From NCBI RefSeq assembly GCF_009746585.1, contig NZ_WRPO01000001.1, positions 310,001-374,000 on the forward strand: 64,000 nucleotides of DNA. Reading direction: 5' to 3'. The stretch comes from Novosphingobium aquimarinum. GTDB taxonomy: Bacteria; Pseudomonadota; Alphaproteobacteria; Sphingomonadales; Sphingomonadaceae. The stretch's first letter is position 1, and the number at the start of each line of letters is the position of its first letter. The notes beneath the pieces are model-generated. The model saw only the letters and a program-made list of their open reading frames with translations, was not told the DNA's origin and searched no databases. The translations under genes were made by a program, and so were the position numbers. This document shows positions 63,736 to 64,000 of the stretch, in pieces.

Positions 63736-64000
63736 GATCGCGATCGCTGCCGGCAGTCTTGCGGCGCTCGCGCTCGCAGGCTGCGCCGGCACCGAGCGAC
63801 CGGGCGGTTCTTCCGAAGCGATGCCCGCATCCGACGAATGCGGCGCGCAGGCGCTGCAGGGCTACCTCGGCGCAGTCGCGACAGGCTCCGTCGAAGCCCG
63901 CATTCGCGAAGCCGCCGGCGAAGGCCGCGTGCGCGTCATCGGTCCGGATGATGTGGTGACCATGGACTTCAGGCCCGATCGCCTCAATGTCGAGACCGAT
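63722..64000 (+). CDS. second I78-family inhibitor-like lipoprotein, 3' end outside window
   Basis: At least 93 residues, open to the last base. Signal peptide RIAIAAGSLAALALAGC with lipobox LAGC (Cys21). The mature part has DECGAQALQGYLG (about 40-52), VRVIGPDDVV and DFRPDRLNVETD, which fits the I78 pattern (C-x-A...G-x-V-R-V-I-x-P...R-x-D-R-L-N-V) better than its sibling at 62588. It overlaps the YceI stop by 14 bases. It is a probable paralogue of the upstream lipoprotein; the C-terminal Cys is not visible. Confidence 0.75.
   Translation, partial: MRRNRIAIAAGSLAALALAGCAGTERPGGSSEAMPASDECGAQALQGYLGAVATGSVEARIREAAGEGRVRVIGPDDVVTMDFRPDRLNVETD

Overview
This 64 kb window is chromosomal DNA of a high-GC alphaproteobacterium, most likely Sphingomonadales (Erythrobacteraceae or a close relative). 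The basis is GC-rich codon use, the gene order infA-maf-RNase E/G-yacG, a dnaG-rpoD block headed by yqeY, Sphingomonad-type TonB receptor and TamA/TamB proteins, a perfect EcfG-type (general stress response) promoter, and REPIN-like repeats of the CGTCAT...ATGACG type. No prophage, insertion sequence, CRISPR array, rRNA operon or plasmid replication gene is visible. Most of the window is dense core genome.

Layout. 1-444: end of a membrane pyrophosphatase. 610-2468: two acetyltransferases. 2517-7389 (minus): uvrC and a TonB-dependent receptor carrying a duplicated four-cysteine insert. 7590-9743: infA, maf, a short RNase E/G, yacG and tRNA-Phe. 9957-14123: a JmjC/cupin protein, a secreted amidohydrolase and a secreted FecR-like protein. 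14185-20983 (minus): tamA-tamB plus a small lipoprotein, all translationally coupled. 21106-25029: a YihY/BrkB membrane protein, an enoyl-CoA hydratase, and riboflavin genes (an HTH-RibB-degenerate RibA fusion, then ribH). 25030-26140: a sparsely coding stretch with a small ORF and a truncated winged-helix regulator. 26141-29716: eno, and divergently a four-gene membrane-protein cluster resembling E. coli yqjD/yqjE behind an EcfG promoter, then a DUF4170 gene.

29822-34945 (minus): greA, carB, carA. 35100-39515: yqeY-dnaG-rpoD. 39570-41340: a homocysteine S-methyltransferase-like gene and a divergent TetR regulator. 41416-44896: rpiB, glyA, two small glycine-zipper membrane proteins, nrdR and a TrmJ-type methyltransferase. 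45130-45744: rpsD, followed by a REPIN. 45992-54207 (minus): orphan parA, tgt, a DUF481 protein, an ABC-2 exporter pair, queA, a cyclophilin, coaD, ispA and xseB. 54347-57022: purL and a small periplasmic protein. 57042-58902: serB and miaA, whose start codons overlap head to head. 59093-62527: ilvB-ilvN-(REPIN)-ilvC. 62588-64000: a YceI protein between two I78-family inhibitor-like lipoproteins, the second cut by the window end.

The most promising items are: (1) the EcfG-driven YqjDE-like envelope cluster; (2) the HTH-RibB fusion with palindromes just upstream of its own gene, suggesting autoregulation; (3) the lipoprotein coupled to tamAB; (4) the duplicated cysteine-pair insert of the TonB receptor; and (5) two REPINs that share ends but differ in their hairpins. 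Several genes use GTG or TTG starts (the 610 acetyltransferase, TonB receptor, maf, RNase E/G, TetR, trmJ, serB, ilvB) and are easily mis-started.
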